Assembly (NCBI GenBank): GCA_902470925.1
Contig: CABRIF010000101.1
Coordinates: 1 to 8,319, forward strand
DNA length: 8,319 nucleotides
DNA from: an uncultured Collinsella sp.
GTDB lineage: Bacteria > Actinomycetota > Coriobacteriia > Coriobacteriales > Coriobacteriaceae
Reading direction: 5' to 3'
A program made the translations under genes and the position numbers. This document shows, in pieces, positions 1 to 4,913 of this stretch; positions within the stretch are counted from its first letter, which is position 1; every line of letters begins with the position of its first letter. A model generated the notes under the pieces. The model had not been told where the DNA came from and ran no database searches. It was given only the letters and a program-made list of their open reading frames with translations.

Positions 1-13
1 GTATAAGAGACAG
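1..13 (+). other. Residual Nextera (Tn5 mosaic-end) adapter sequence
   Basis: The first 13 bases, GTATAAGAGACAG, equal the 3' end of the 19-base Tn5 mosaic end used in Nextera libraries (AGATGTGTATAAGAGACAG). This is library adapter left on a contig end and not genomic DNA. The native sequence therefore begins at about position 14, and the left edge of the window is an assembly break. Confidence 0.9.
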
Positions 14-287
14 CCTCTACCGGCCGCCGCCGTCCGGCAAGACGTCCGGCGCAGCCTGTTGTTTCACCGATTAGTTTTATATGAAACACACTGCGATTTC
101 GAGCGTCGCCCTGCCCGAGTCACTGCTTAACCAACACTAACGTCTATGCAACGTCATCGCACTCTCATGAAACCGGGAGTCGACAGCGGGCCCATGTGGC
201 TTCCCCGACCAACAACAACTTCATGCCGACCGCCTACGTTGACAGCAAGGCGAAAGATGTTTTAATGAGAAACAACAGAGCCGGCGG
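14..287. other. Intergenic or degraded stretch, no recognisable gene
   Basis: About 270 bases of moderate GC, lower than the coding DNA further right. One plus-strand frame is open from the window edge to a TAA at 128-130 (about 38 codons after the adapter) and could be the tail of an upstream gene, but the peptide matches nothing I recognise. A 19-codon frame (ATG at 81, stop at 138-140) and a 40-codon frame (ATG at 223, stop at 343-345) lack convincing Shine-Dalgarno sites. I see no promoter, tRNA or terminator here. Confidence 0.4.
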
Positions 288-687
288 TTGCAGCGGAAAC
301 GTGAGCGTAAACCCGTCGGCCGCCTTTTCAACAGCAATGAAATAACCGGGCCTGAAGTCCTGTCATCCGCCCAGCTTGCGGAGCATCTATTCCAGCTCGG
401 TTACATCGATGCCGGTACGGATCAGGCAGCCCGGCTCATCGAGACGGTTGGGTATCAGCACCTCAAACATGTCGCTCGGAACCCTATCCAATCTCTACCG
501 GAACACAAAAAGCAAGGCGGTCAAGAGAAACGTCGCCACGGCGTTCGGGACGGACTACACGGCGCTCGTCGAGCGAAGGGGCGCCTCGGCGATACAAAGC
601 GGCATCCCGTTCAACTGGGATCGCCTTATCGCCCGCATCGAGAAGAGCTGCGGCGTCGAGGCCGAATTCAGGCAAAAGCCCCACTAA
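288..687 (+). pseudogene. Relic of an Abi_2/AbiF-type abortive infection protein (frameshifted, internally deleted)
   Basis: Three blocks in two frames resemble parts of an Abi_2 family protein (usually about 300 residues). Block 1, in the frame starting with TTG at 288, contains LSSAQLAEHLFQLGYIDAG followed by DQAARLIETVGYQHL (to about 463). It matches the N-terminal pattern in which a 'lkeRGL..dd...A...L..igYyRLsgY' segment opens the family. Block 2 begins near 470 in the next frame with MSLGTLSNLYRNTKSKAVKRNVATAFG, like the central 'mSFGtLSklYrnLk...k..IA..fG' segment. Block 3, IQSGIPFNWDRLIARIE (about 595-645), resembles the C-terminal 'mGfP..W' segment. The roughly 130 residues normally between blocks 1 and 2, and the R-N-x-x-A-H core between 2 and 3, are absent. 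A stop at 685-687 ends the second frame. The gene is thus probably dead through at least two deletions. Family assignment is by motif recall only, and GC is lower than in neighbouring genes, which fits horizontal acquisition. Confidence 0.45.
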
Positions 688-919
688 ACGAAAGGCCCCA
701 CCCCACCGCCGACGAAGGCGAGACGGGTTAAGGGGAAGCGAAGACACCTCGGATAGAAGCAAGCGCATTATGCCACGGAACGCCCCGCCCCATCCTGTGG
801 CATAGACACCCGGCGACCGGGTACACGAGGATGTAGAGGCGCCACCAGGCAACCGCGCACATTGCGCTGTGGCGGTACGGCGCCCGCTTTTACATCCCCA
901 ACCGGTAAGGAGCCTCCCT
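688..919 (+). promoter_or_regulatory. Upstream region of the FMN reductase gene with two adjacent hairpins
   Basis: Gene-free stretch upstream of the flavin reductase. It holds a perfect 8-base inverted repeat TATGCCAC (769-776) / GTGGCATA (797-804) with a 20-base loop. A 6-bp hairpin ACCCGG (808-813) / CCGGGT (817-822) follows at once, then CGCCAC (840-845) / GTGGCG (869-874). A very weak promoter candidate is TTGCGC at 862-867 with a T/A-rich stretch near 888-896, but the spacing is poor. The Shine-Dalgarno AAGGAG is at 907-912. The 769-804 palindrome could be an operator or leader structure; I cannot tell which. Confidence 0.3.
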
Positions 920-1474
920 ATGCCCAACGTGCTGATGATCTGCGGGTCGCTGCGCAAGAAATCCTTCAACCGCCAGCTCATTGAGGAGATTCAGCGCATG
1001 ATCGGCGACCGCGCCGAAATCCACGAACTCACCTGGGACGACGTTCCCTTTATGAACCAGGACGCCGAATGGCCCACCCCTGCGCCCGTGCAGCGCGCTC
1101 GCGATGCCGTGGCCGCCGCCGACGGCATCTGGATCTGCTCGCCGGAGTACAACTACAACATCCCCGGCGGCTTGAAGAACCTGCTCGATTGGCTGTCGCG
1201 CCCCACCGACCAAAACGACTACACCTCGCCGAGCATCCTGCGCGACAAGCGCGCCACCATCAGCGGCGTGGGCGGCCGCGCAGCCACCGCCGGCATGCGC
1301 AACAACATGGAAAAGCTCTTCGCCGCCATGGGTGTCGAAGCCATCGGCAAGACCGGCGTCGGCATCTCGGTTGACCCTAGCGCCTGGACCACCGACGTCC
1401 TCGAGCTCACCGACGAGCAGCGCGCTCAACTCGCCGACCAGGTTGAAACCTTCCTTGCCGCCATCGCGGAATAG
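920..1474 (+). CDS. NADPH-dependent FMN reductase family protein (flavodoxin fold)
   Basis: A 184-residue protein of the NADPH-dependent FMN reductase family (ChrR/YieF/ArsH-like quinone, azo or chromate reductases). These are soluble flavoenzymes with a flavodoxin fold that pass electrons from NAD(P)H through FMN to quinones, azo compounds or metal oxyanions. The FMN phosphate loop is G-S-L-R-K-K-S-F-N at residues 9-17. The family signature SPEYNYNIPGGLKNLLDWLSR spans 74-94, and a glycine-rich GVGGRAATAG follows at about 116-125. The length is normal for the family. The ATG at 920 is chosen because AAGGAG (907-912) lies 7 bases upstream; the longer in-frame start at 869 has no such support. 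The gene stands alone, with a terminator 45 bases downstream. The natural substrate cannot be read from the sequence, and the call rests on motifs alone. Confidence 0.93.
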   Translation: MPNVLMICGSLRKKSFNRQLIEEIQRMIGDRAEIHELTWDDVPFMNQDAEWPTPAPVQRARDAVAAADGIWICSPEYNYNIPGGLKNLLDWLSRPTDQNDYTSPSILRDKRATISGVGGRAATAGMRNNMEKLFAAMGVEAIGKTGVGISVDPSAWTTDVLELTDEQRAQLADQVETFLAAIAE

Positions 1475-1519
1475 GTGCCCTCGCGCTGACGTTCGCGTCA
1501 CACGCTCCCAAACGCACAA

Positions 1520-1559
1520 CGGCCGCCATCGGACTTCACCCCGATGACGGCCGATTTTT
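1520..1559 (+). terminator. Rho-independent terminator of the FMN reductase gene
   Basis: Stem CGGCCGCCATCGG (1520-1532) pairs with CCGATGACGGCCG (1541-1553), 13 bp with one central C/A mismatch and an 8-base loop. Five T residues follow at 1555-1559. It lies 45 bases after the stop codon on the same strand. Confidence 0.85.
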
Positions 1560-1580
1560 GAAACAATACACCGCAGGTGC

Positions 1581-1602
1581 AAAGGCCCGCCGACCGCAGG
1601 CC
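1581..1602 (-). terminator. Weak candidate terminator for aspS
   Basis: Read on the minus strand, GGCCTGC (1602-1596) and GCGGGCC (1590-1584) form a 7-bp stem with one G-U pair and a 5-base loop. Only three T residues follow (1583-1581). It is about 110 bases past the aspS stop. The short T run makes the call weak; the larger inverted repeat at 1611-1700 may do the job instead. Confidence 0.3.
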
Positions 1603-1610
1603 GGCTATCC

Positions 1611-1700
1611 CGCACCCCACGTGCCCCAGATCGCCCTGAACGAGGAGGGTACCGCGCCTCGCGTGCGGCGCCCGACAAGTGAAGGGCGAGGTGGGGTGCG
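1611..1700. repeat. Long imperfect inverted repeat between convergent genes
   Basis: CGCACCCCAC at 1611-1620 is the exact reverse complement of GTGGGGTGCG at 1691-1700. A second perfect pair, TCGCCCT (1631-1637) / AGGGCGA (1683-1689), is nested inside, with a 10-base bulge on one side and a single base on the other. GCGCC (1654-1658) / GGCGC (1667-1671) is nested deeper. The result is a roughly 90-base foldable element starting 13 bases after the aspS stop. It could be an aspS 3' UTR structure, a terminator without a T tract, or a dispersed palindromic repeat. Confidence 0.5.
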
Positions 1701-1712
1701 TGGGGAAGCGAG

Positions 1713-3509
1713 CTACTCGAGGCGGAGGCCGACCTCTTTCAGCTGCCCCGCACTCACCTCAGACGGCGCCGCGCTCATCAGGTCCGAACCGCTACTCGTC
1801 TTGGGGAACGCCATGACGTCGCGGATGGAGTCGGTGCCCGCCAGCAGCATGCACACGCGGTCGAGACCGAGCGCGAAACCGCCCATCGGCGGCGCACCGA
1901 ACTCGAGCGCCTCCATGAGGAAGCCGAACTGCGCGCGTGCCCGCTCCTCGGTAAAGCCCATGAACTCGAGCATCTTGAGCTGGAGCTCGGCATCGTGGAT
2001 ACGCATGCCGCCACCGCCGGCCTCGAAACCGTCCATCACGAAGTCGTAGGTGCAGCTGCCCATCGCCAGCGGGTTCTCCTCCAGCAGATGCAGCTCATCG
2101 AGATGCGGCAGGGTGAACGGCTGGTGCTCGGCCTCGTAGCGCTTGGCCTCCTCGTCCCAGTGGAACAGCGGGAAGTCCACCACCCACAGGAAATCGTGCC
2201 CCTCGCGCGGCAGCTCGAGCGCCTCGGCCATGTGCATGCGCATACCGCCCAGGATCTCGTCGGAAGCAAGGCGCGGACCGGCGGCGAACATCACCAAATC
2301 GCCCGGCTCGACATCGCAGCGACGGCGCAGCTCGGCCATCTCCTCGTCCGTGAAGAACTTCACGATCGGGCTGTTCATGGAGCCGTCCTCACGGAAGGCG
2401 ATCCAGGCCAGGCCCTTGGCGCCGAAGGTGGCCGCCACCTTGGCGAGCTTGTCGATCTGTGCGCGCGGCCAGCTGCCGGCACCCTTGGCGTTGATAGCCT
2501 TCACCACATGGCCCTCGGTGGTAGCGGCGCTGGCGAACACCTTGAAGGCCGAGGTGGCGAACACGTCGGTGAGGTCCACGAGCTCCATGCCGAAGCGCGT
2601 GTCGGGCTTGTCGGAACCGTAGGTGTCCATGGCGTCCCAGTAGGAGATGCGGCGCAGCGGGCAGGGCATCTCCACGCCCATCTTGGCGAAGGCCGCCGCC
2701 AGCACGTCTTCGAGCTGGGCCATGACATCGTCCTGCTCGACGAAGCTCATCTCGATATCCACCTGCGTGAACTCCGGCTGGCGGTCGGCGCGCAGGTCTT
2801 CGTCGCGGAAGCACTTGGCCACCTGGTAGTAGCGCTCCACGCCGCCCACCATGAGCATCTGCTTGAGCAGCTGGGGCGACTGCGGCAGCGCGTAGAAGCT
2901 GCCCGGCTGCAGGCGGCTCGGCACCACGAAGTCACGCGCGCCCTCGGGCGTGGACTTGAACAGCGCCGGGGTCTCCACCTCGGTAAAGGCGCGCTCGTGC
3001 AGGGCGGAGCGAATCGCGAAGGCGAAGTCGGAGCGCAAACGCAGGCGCGCGGCCATCTCGGGCCGGCGCAGGTCAAGATAGCGGTAGCGCAGACGCGTAT
3101 CCTCGGCCGTCTCGATGCCGTCCTCGATCTGGAACGGCGGGGTCTTGGAACGGTTGAGCACCTCGGCGCGGTCCACGAGCACCTCGATCTCGCCGGTGGC
3201 GAGCTTGGGGTTCACAGCGTCATGACCGCGGTCGCGCACCACGCCGTGCACCAGGATCGGCCACTCGGGGCGCATGGTCTCGGCGATCTTGAAGGCGTCG
3301 CCGCCGGAGTGCTCGGGGTCGAAGTTGATCTGGGTGATACCCTCGCGGTCGCGCAGGTCGCAGAAGATCAGCCCGCCGTGGTCGCGGCGGCGGCTCACCC
3401 AACCGGTGAGGACAACCTCCTCCCCCACGTGCTCGCACCTGAGCTCACCGCAGGTGCGGGTATGCATGGAATGGATGTTGGCAGGGTTAGCCGAGCTTGT
3501 GTGCTCCAC
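1713..3509 (-). CDS. aspS: Aspartyl-tRNA synthetase, bacterial type, probably non-discriminating (Asp/Asn)
   Basis: A 598-residue class II aminoacyl-tRNA synthetase that charges tRNA with aspartate in the cytosol. Order: N-terminal OB-fold anticodon domain (about 16-120, with TGWVSRRRDHGGLIF at 35-49), catalytic core, the GAD insert typical of bacterial enzymes (about 295-430), then the core again. Motif 2 is FRDEDLRADRQPEFTQVD (234-251) and motif 3 includes GFALGLDR (544-551). HQPFTLP (462-468) and the GGGGMRIHD loop (about 498-506) are the usual active-site landmarks. His44 in RRRDHGG stands where discriminating bacterial enzymes such as that of E. coli have Leu (RRRDLGS). In Pseudomonas a His here goes with recognition of both tRNA-Asp and tRNA-Asn, so this enzyme may feed GatCAB. 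The GTG start at 3507-3509 is preferred because AAGGAGG (3514-3520) sits 4 bases upstream. The ATG 15 codons in has no such site. It has its own transcription unit downstream of a terminator. Confidence 0.96.
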   Translation of the reverse strand: MEHTSSANPANIHSMHTRTCGELRCEHVGEEVVLTGWVSRRRDHGGLIFCDLRDREGITQINFDPEHSGGDAFKIAETMRPEWPILVHGVVRDRGHDAVNPKLATGEIEVLVDRAEVLNRSKTPPFQIEDGIETAEDTRLRYRYLDLRRPEMAARLRLRSDFAFAIRSALHERAFTEVETPALFKSTPEGARDFVVPSRLQPGSFYALPQSPQLLKQMLMVGGVERYYQVAKCFRDEDLRADRQPEFTQVDIEMSFVEQDDVMAQLEDVLAAAFAKMGVEMPCPLRRISYWDAMDTYGSDKPDTRFGMELVDLTDVFATSAFKVFASAATTEGHVVKAINAKGAGSWPRAQIDKLAKVAATFGAKGLAWIAFREDGSMNSPIVKFFTDEEMAELRRRCDVEPGDLVMFAAGPRLASDEILGGMRMHMAEALELPREGHDFLWVVDFPLFHWDEEAKRYEAEHQPFTLPHLDELHLLEENPLAMGSCTYDFVMDGFEAGGGGMRIHDAELQLKMLEFMGFTEERARAQFGFLMEALEFGAPPMGGFALGLDRVCMLLAGTDSIRDVMAFPKTSSGSDLMSAAPSEVSAGQLKEVGLRLE

Positions 3510-3825
3510 GGCTCCTCCTTCGATCTGTGCCGCCCCGTGTCGGTCCGGACGGCTGGTGTACAGATGGCCCGGGCGTGTAGACAGCGCGGCCGGGCAGCCG
3601 CAGCGATGTAGCAATCGCTTGCAACAGGTCATAAGGATAGCGGAAAGCACGCTGCTTTAGCGCAGAAGAGCACAGCGGAGCCGGGTTTTGTAACAGCCTT
3701 GTGACAAACGCGGCACGCCCCGGATCACATGCAGGGCACCCGCTGGGCACCTGTCGCCGCAAGCCGCCGCTGAGCTGACGCACGCCGCCCTCCGCCGCTC
3801 GCTGCCACCTCGCCCCACACGCACG
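3510..3825 (-). promoter_or_regulatory. aspS upstream region; no gene; paired TGTNACA motifs
   Basis: 316 bases between the rubrerythrin terminator and the aspS start hold no credible gene. Within them TTGTAACA (3688-3695) and TTGTGACA (3699-3706), read on the plus strand, form a direct repeat with an 11-base period. Each core TGTNACA is itself a palindrome, so the pair could be a protein-binding site on one face of the helix. I find no convincing -35/-10 pair; the best minus-strand -10-like hexamer is TACATC after TGC, near 3605-3613, and it is weak. No T-box features were recognised. Confidence 0.3.
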
Positions 3826-3860
3826 AAAAAGCCCGGCTCCACCGAGGTGAAACCGGGCTT
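3826..3860 (-). terminator. Rho-independent terminator of the reverse rubrerythrin gene
   Basis: On the minus strand AAGCCCGG (3860-3853) pairs perfectly with CCGGGCTT (3836-3829), with a small inner CAC/GTG helix around a CGAG-type tetraloop (3840-3849). It runs directly into five T residues (3830-3826). It is 68 bases past the rubrerythrin stop. Confidence 0.88.
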
Positions 3861-3865
3861 GCCGT

Positions 3866-3913
3866 GCAGCGTGGGGGCTTGCGGCGCACAAGCCGCCGAC
3901 GCCCCTTCGCTGC
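3866..3913 (-). other. 3' UTR hairpin between the rubrerythrin stop and its terminator
   Basis: GCAGCG (3866-3871) pairs with CGCTGC (3908-3913). GGGGC (3874-3878) pairs with GCCCC (3901-3905) across a 2x2 internal loop. An overlapping alternative helix, GGCTTG (3876-3881) / CAAGCC (3889-3894), is also possible. The element starts 14 bases after the stop codon and has no T tract, so it is a second hairpin in tandem with the true terminator, possibly protecting the mRNA 3' end. Confidence 0.45.
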
Positions 3914-3927
3914 AAAGGAGGCGGATC

Positions 3928-4485
3928 TTAGCCGAAGTAGCGCTTCAGCAGGCCGGCGAAGGCCTTGCCGTGACGGGCCTCGTCGCGCGCCATCTCGTGC
4001 ACGGTGTCGTGGATGGCGTCCAGGCCGGCGGCCTTGGCGCGCTTGGCAAGGTCGGTCTTGCCGGCGGTGGCGCCGTTCTCGGCCTCAACGCGCATCTCGA
4101 GGTTCTTCTTGGTGGAGTCGGTCACGACCTCGCCCAGCAGCTCGGCGAACTTGGAGGCGTGCTCGGCCTCCTCGAAGGCAGCCTTCTCCCAGTACAGACC
4201 GATCTCGGGGTAGCCCTCGCGGTGCGCCACGCGCGCCATGGCCAGGTACATACCCACCTCGGAGCACTCGCCCTCGAAGTTGGCGCGCAGGTCGGCGATG
4301 ATGTCCTCGGACACGTTGCCCTCGTGAGCCACGCCCACGACGTGCTCGGAAGCCCAGCTCATCTCACCGTCCTGCTTGGTGAAACGGTCACCGGAAACGC
4401 CGCACTGGGGGCACTTGAAATCGGCGGGCAGCTCCTCGCCGTCGAACTCCTCAACGTAACCGCAAACGGGGCACACGAACTTCAT
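3928..4485 (-). CDS. Reverse rubrerythrin (N-terminal rubredoxin domain, NADH peroxidase type)
   Basis: A 185-residue non-haem iron protein that reduces hydrogen peroxide in anaerobes; relatives in Clostridium act as NADH peroxidases. The rubredoxin iron centre comes first, with C-P-V-C-G-Y (Cys5, Cys8) and C-P-Q-C-G-V (Cys25, Cys28). The di-iron four-helix bundle follows (about 58-185). Its ligand motifs are visible: FEGECSEVGMY (70-80), E106-x-x-H109 in EEAEHASKF, glutamates near 134-136, and E169-x-x-H172 in RDEARHGKAF. Classical rubrerythrin has the reverse domain order. Length is normal for the reverse type. The ATG at 4483-4485 is chosen because MKFVCPVCGY is the usual start and AAAGGA (4493-4498) lies 7 bases upstream; longer in-frame starts are not supported. 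It is a single-gene unit with its own leader, an upstream Fur/PerR-type site and a terminator. Confidence 0.94.
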   Translation of the reverse strand: MKFVCPVCGYVEEFDGEELPADFKCPQCGVSGDRFTKQDGEMSWASEHVVGVAHEGNVSEDIIADLRANFEGECSEVGMYLAMARVAHREGYPEIGLYWEKAAFEEAEHASKFAELLGEVVTDSTKKNLEMRVEAENGATAGKTDLAKRAKAAGLDAIHDTVHEMARDEARHGKAFAGLLKRYFG

Positions 4486-4514
4486 GGTTTGATCCTTTCG
4501 GTCACAGGCGATGT

Positions 4515-4559
4515 GCATGCGCGCCCGGTCCCTTACGGGCCCTCTTCCGGGCTGCATGC
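4515..4559 (-). promoter_or_regulatory. Structured 5' UTR hairpin of the rubrerythrin mRNA
   Basis: GCATGC (4515-4520) pairs with GCATGC (4554-4559), and GCCCGG (4523-4528) pairs with CCGGGC (4547-4552). This makes a 12-bp stem with a 2/1 internal loop and an 18-base apical region that can fold further. The hairpin ends 16 bases before the Shine-Dalgarno on the mRNA. It matches no riboswitch class I know; a stability or translation-control element is possible. Confidence 0.5.
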
Positions 4560-4571
4560 GGTACGTCATCT

Positions 4572-4621
4572 ATTATGACCAAATGGGACCTGATTGGATT
4601 CATATTGAGAATGATTCTCAA
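4572..4621 (-). promoter_or_regulatory. Candidate promoter region of the rubrerythrin gene
   Basis: Two minus-strand readings are possible. One is TTGAGA (4621-4616) as -35, a 17-base spacer and TCCAAT (4598-4593) as -10. The other is CATAAT (4577-4572) as -10 with a poor -35 near 4601-4596. In the first the Fur-type palindrome covers the -35 and part of the spacer, which would give simple repression. The mRNA leader would be about 80-100 bases. Confidence 0.4.
4605..4621. promoter_or_regulatory. Fur/PerR-type operator
   Basis: TTGAGAATGATTCTCAA is a perfect 8-1-8 inverted repeat. Its core TGAGAAT-N-ATTCTCA fits the 7-1-7 form of Fur-family boxes: TGATAATNATTATCA for Fur, TTATAATNATTATAA for PerR. 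It stands 120 bases upstream of the rubrerythrin start and overlaps a candidate -35. Rubrerythrins are commonly PerR targets. Which Fur-family protein binds cannot be told from the site. Confidence 0.75.
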
Positions 4622-4715
4622 AAGTTCGCATGACCTTCACAGTAAGTTGAAGCACGCTAACTTGCAGAGGAGCACCGGCCGAACGCAGCGGCCGCACAGG
4701 GCAGCCGTGCGCCCC

Positions 4716-4809
4716 GGCAAACACGAGGCAGCCGGCAAAACGGTGCGCTCAGCAAGCACGCAGCACCAGGCAAACGCAGCACCAGGCAAAACGGCGCGCC
4801 CGGCAAAAA
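4716..4809. repeat. Short degenerate tandem repeat with GGCAAA core
   Basis: GGCAAA recurs at 4716, 4734, 4769, 4785 and 4802, with intervals of 18, 35, 16 and 17 bases, so the array has a period of about 17 with one unit degenerate. Two adjacent units are identical 16-mers, CGCAGCACCAGGCAAA, at 4759-4774 and 4775-4790. GGCAAAACGG followed by a GCGC-containing segment also recurs at 4734 and 4785. The array abuts the terminator of the metal-transport operon and lies in non-coding DNA. Confidence 0.65.
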
Positions 4810-4844
4810 CGGGTCCTGCCGGTGCAAACAACCGGCAGGACCCG
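4805..4844 (-). terminator. Rho-independent terminator of the magnesium transport operon
   Basis: CGGGTCCTGCCGG (4810-4822) and CCGGCAGGACCCG (4832-4844) form a perfect 13-bp stem with a 9-base loop. On the minus strand it is followed by five T residues (4809-4805). It lies 69 bases past the stop of the transporter gene. Confidence 0.93.
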
Positions 4845-4913
4845 TACGAGCCGCCCCGTAGACAGCTTCAATCGGATGGGCTTGGCACGGACCCGCACCC
4901 GCACACGGCAGGC

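Noticed and set aside
81..140. 19-codon frame MKHTAISSVALPESLLNQH resembling the start of a ribbon-helix-helix antitoxin
   Set aside because: Too short, no Shine-Dalgarno, no continuation in another frame and no toxin gene beside it; the resemblance is probably chance.
890..1678. A minus-strand frame of 262 codons over the flavin reductase
   Set aside because: It is the shadow of a well-supported gene, rich in Gly and Val with no motif, and runs through the plus-strand terminator.
1995..3611. A plus-strand frame of 538 codons
   Set aside because: It is antisense to aspS and low in complexity (His, Leu, Gly and Ala rich). The minus strand encodes unmistakable AspRS motifs over the same interval.
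3510..3650. 47-residue N-terminal extension of aspS to an ATG at 3650
   Set aside because: The extension has no family similarity and would start far upstream of a strong Shine-Dalgarno that is ideally placed for the GTG at 3509.
4637..4831. 64-codon minus-strand frame after the transporter gene
   Set aside because: It overlaps the operon's terminator and the GGCAAA repeat array, so its Ala/Leu/Pro/Cys-rich product is repeat-derived.
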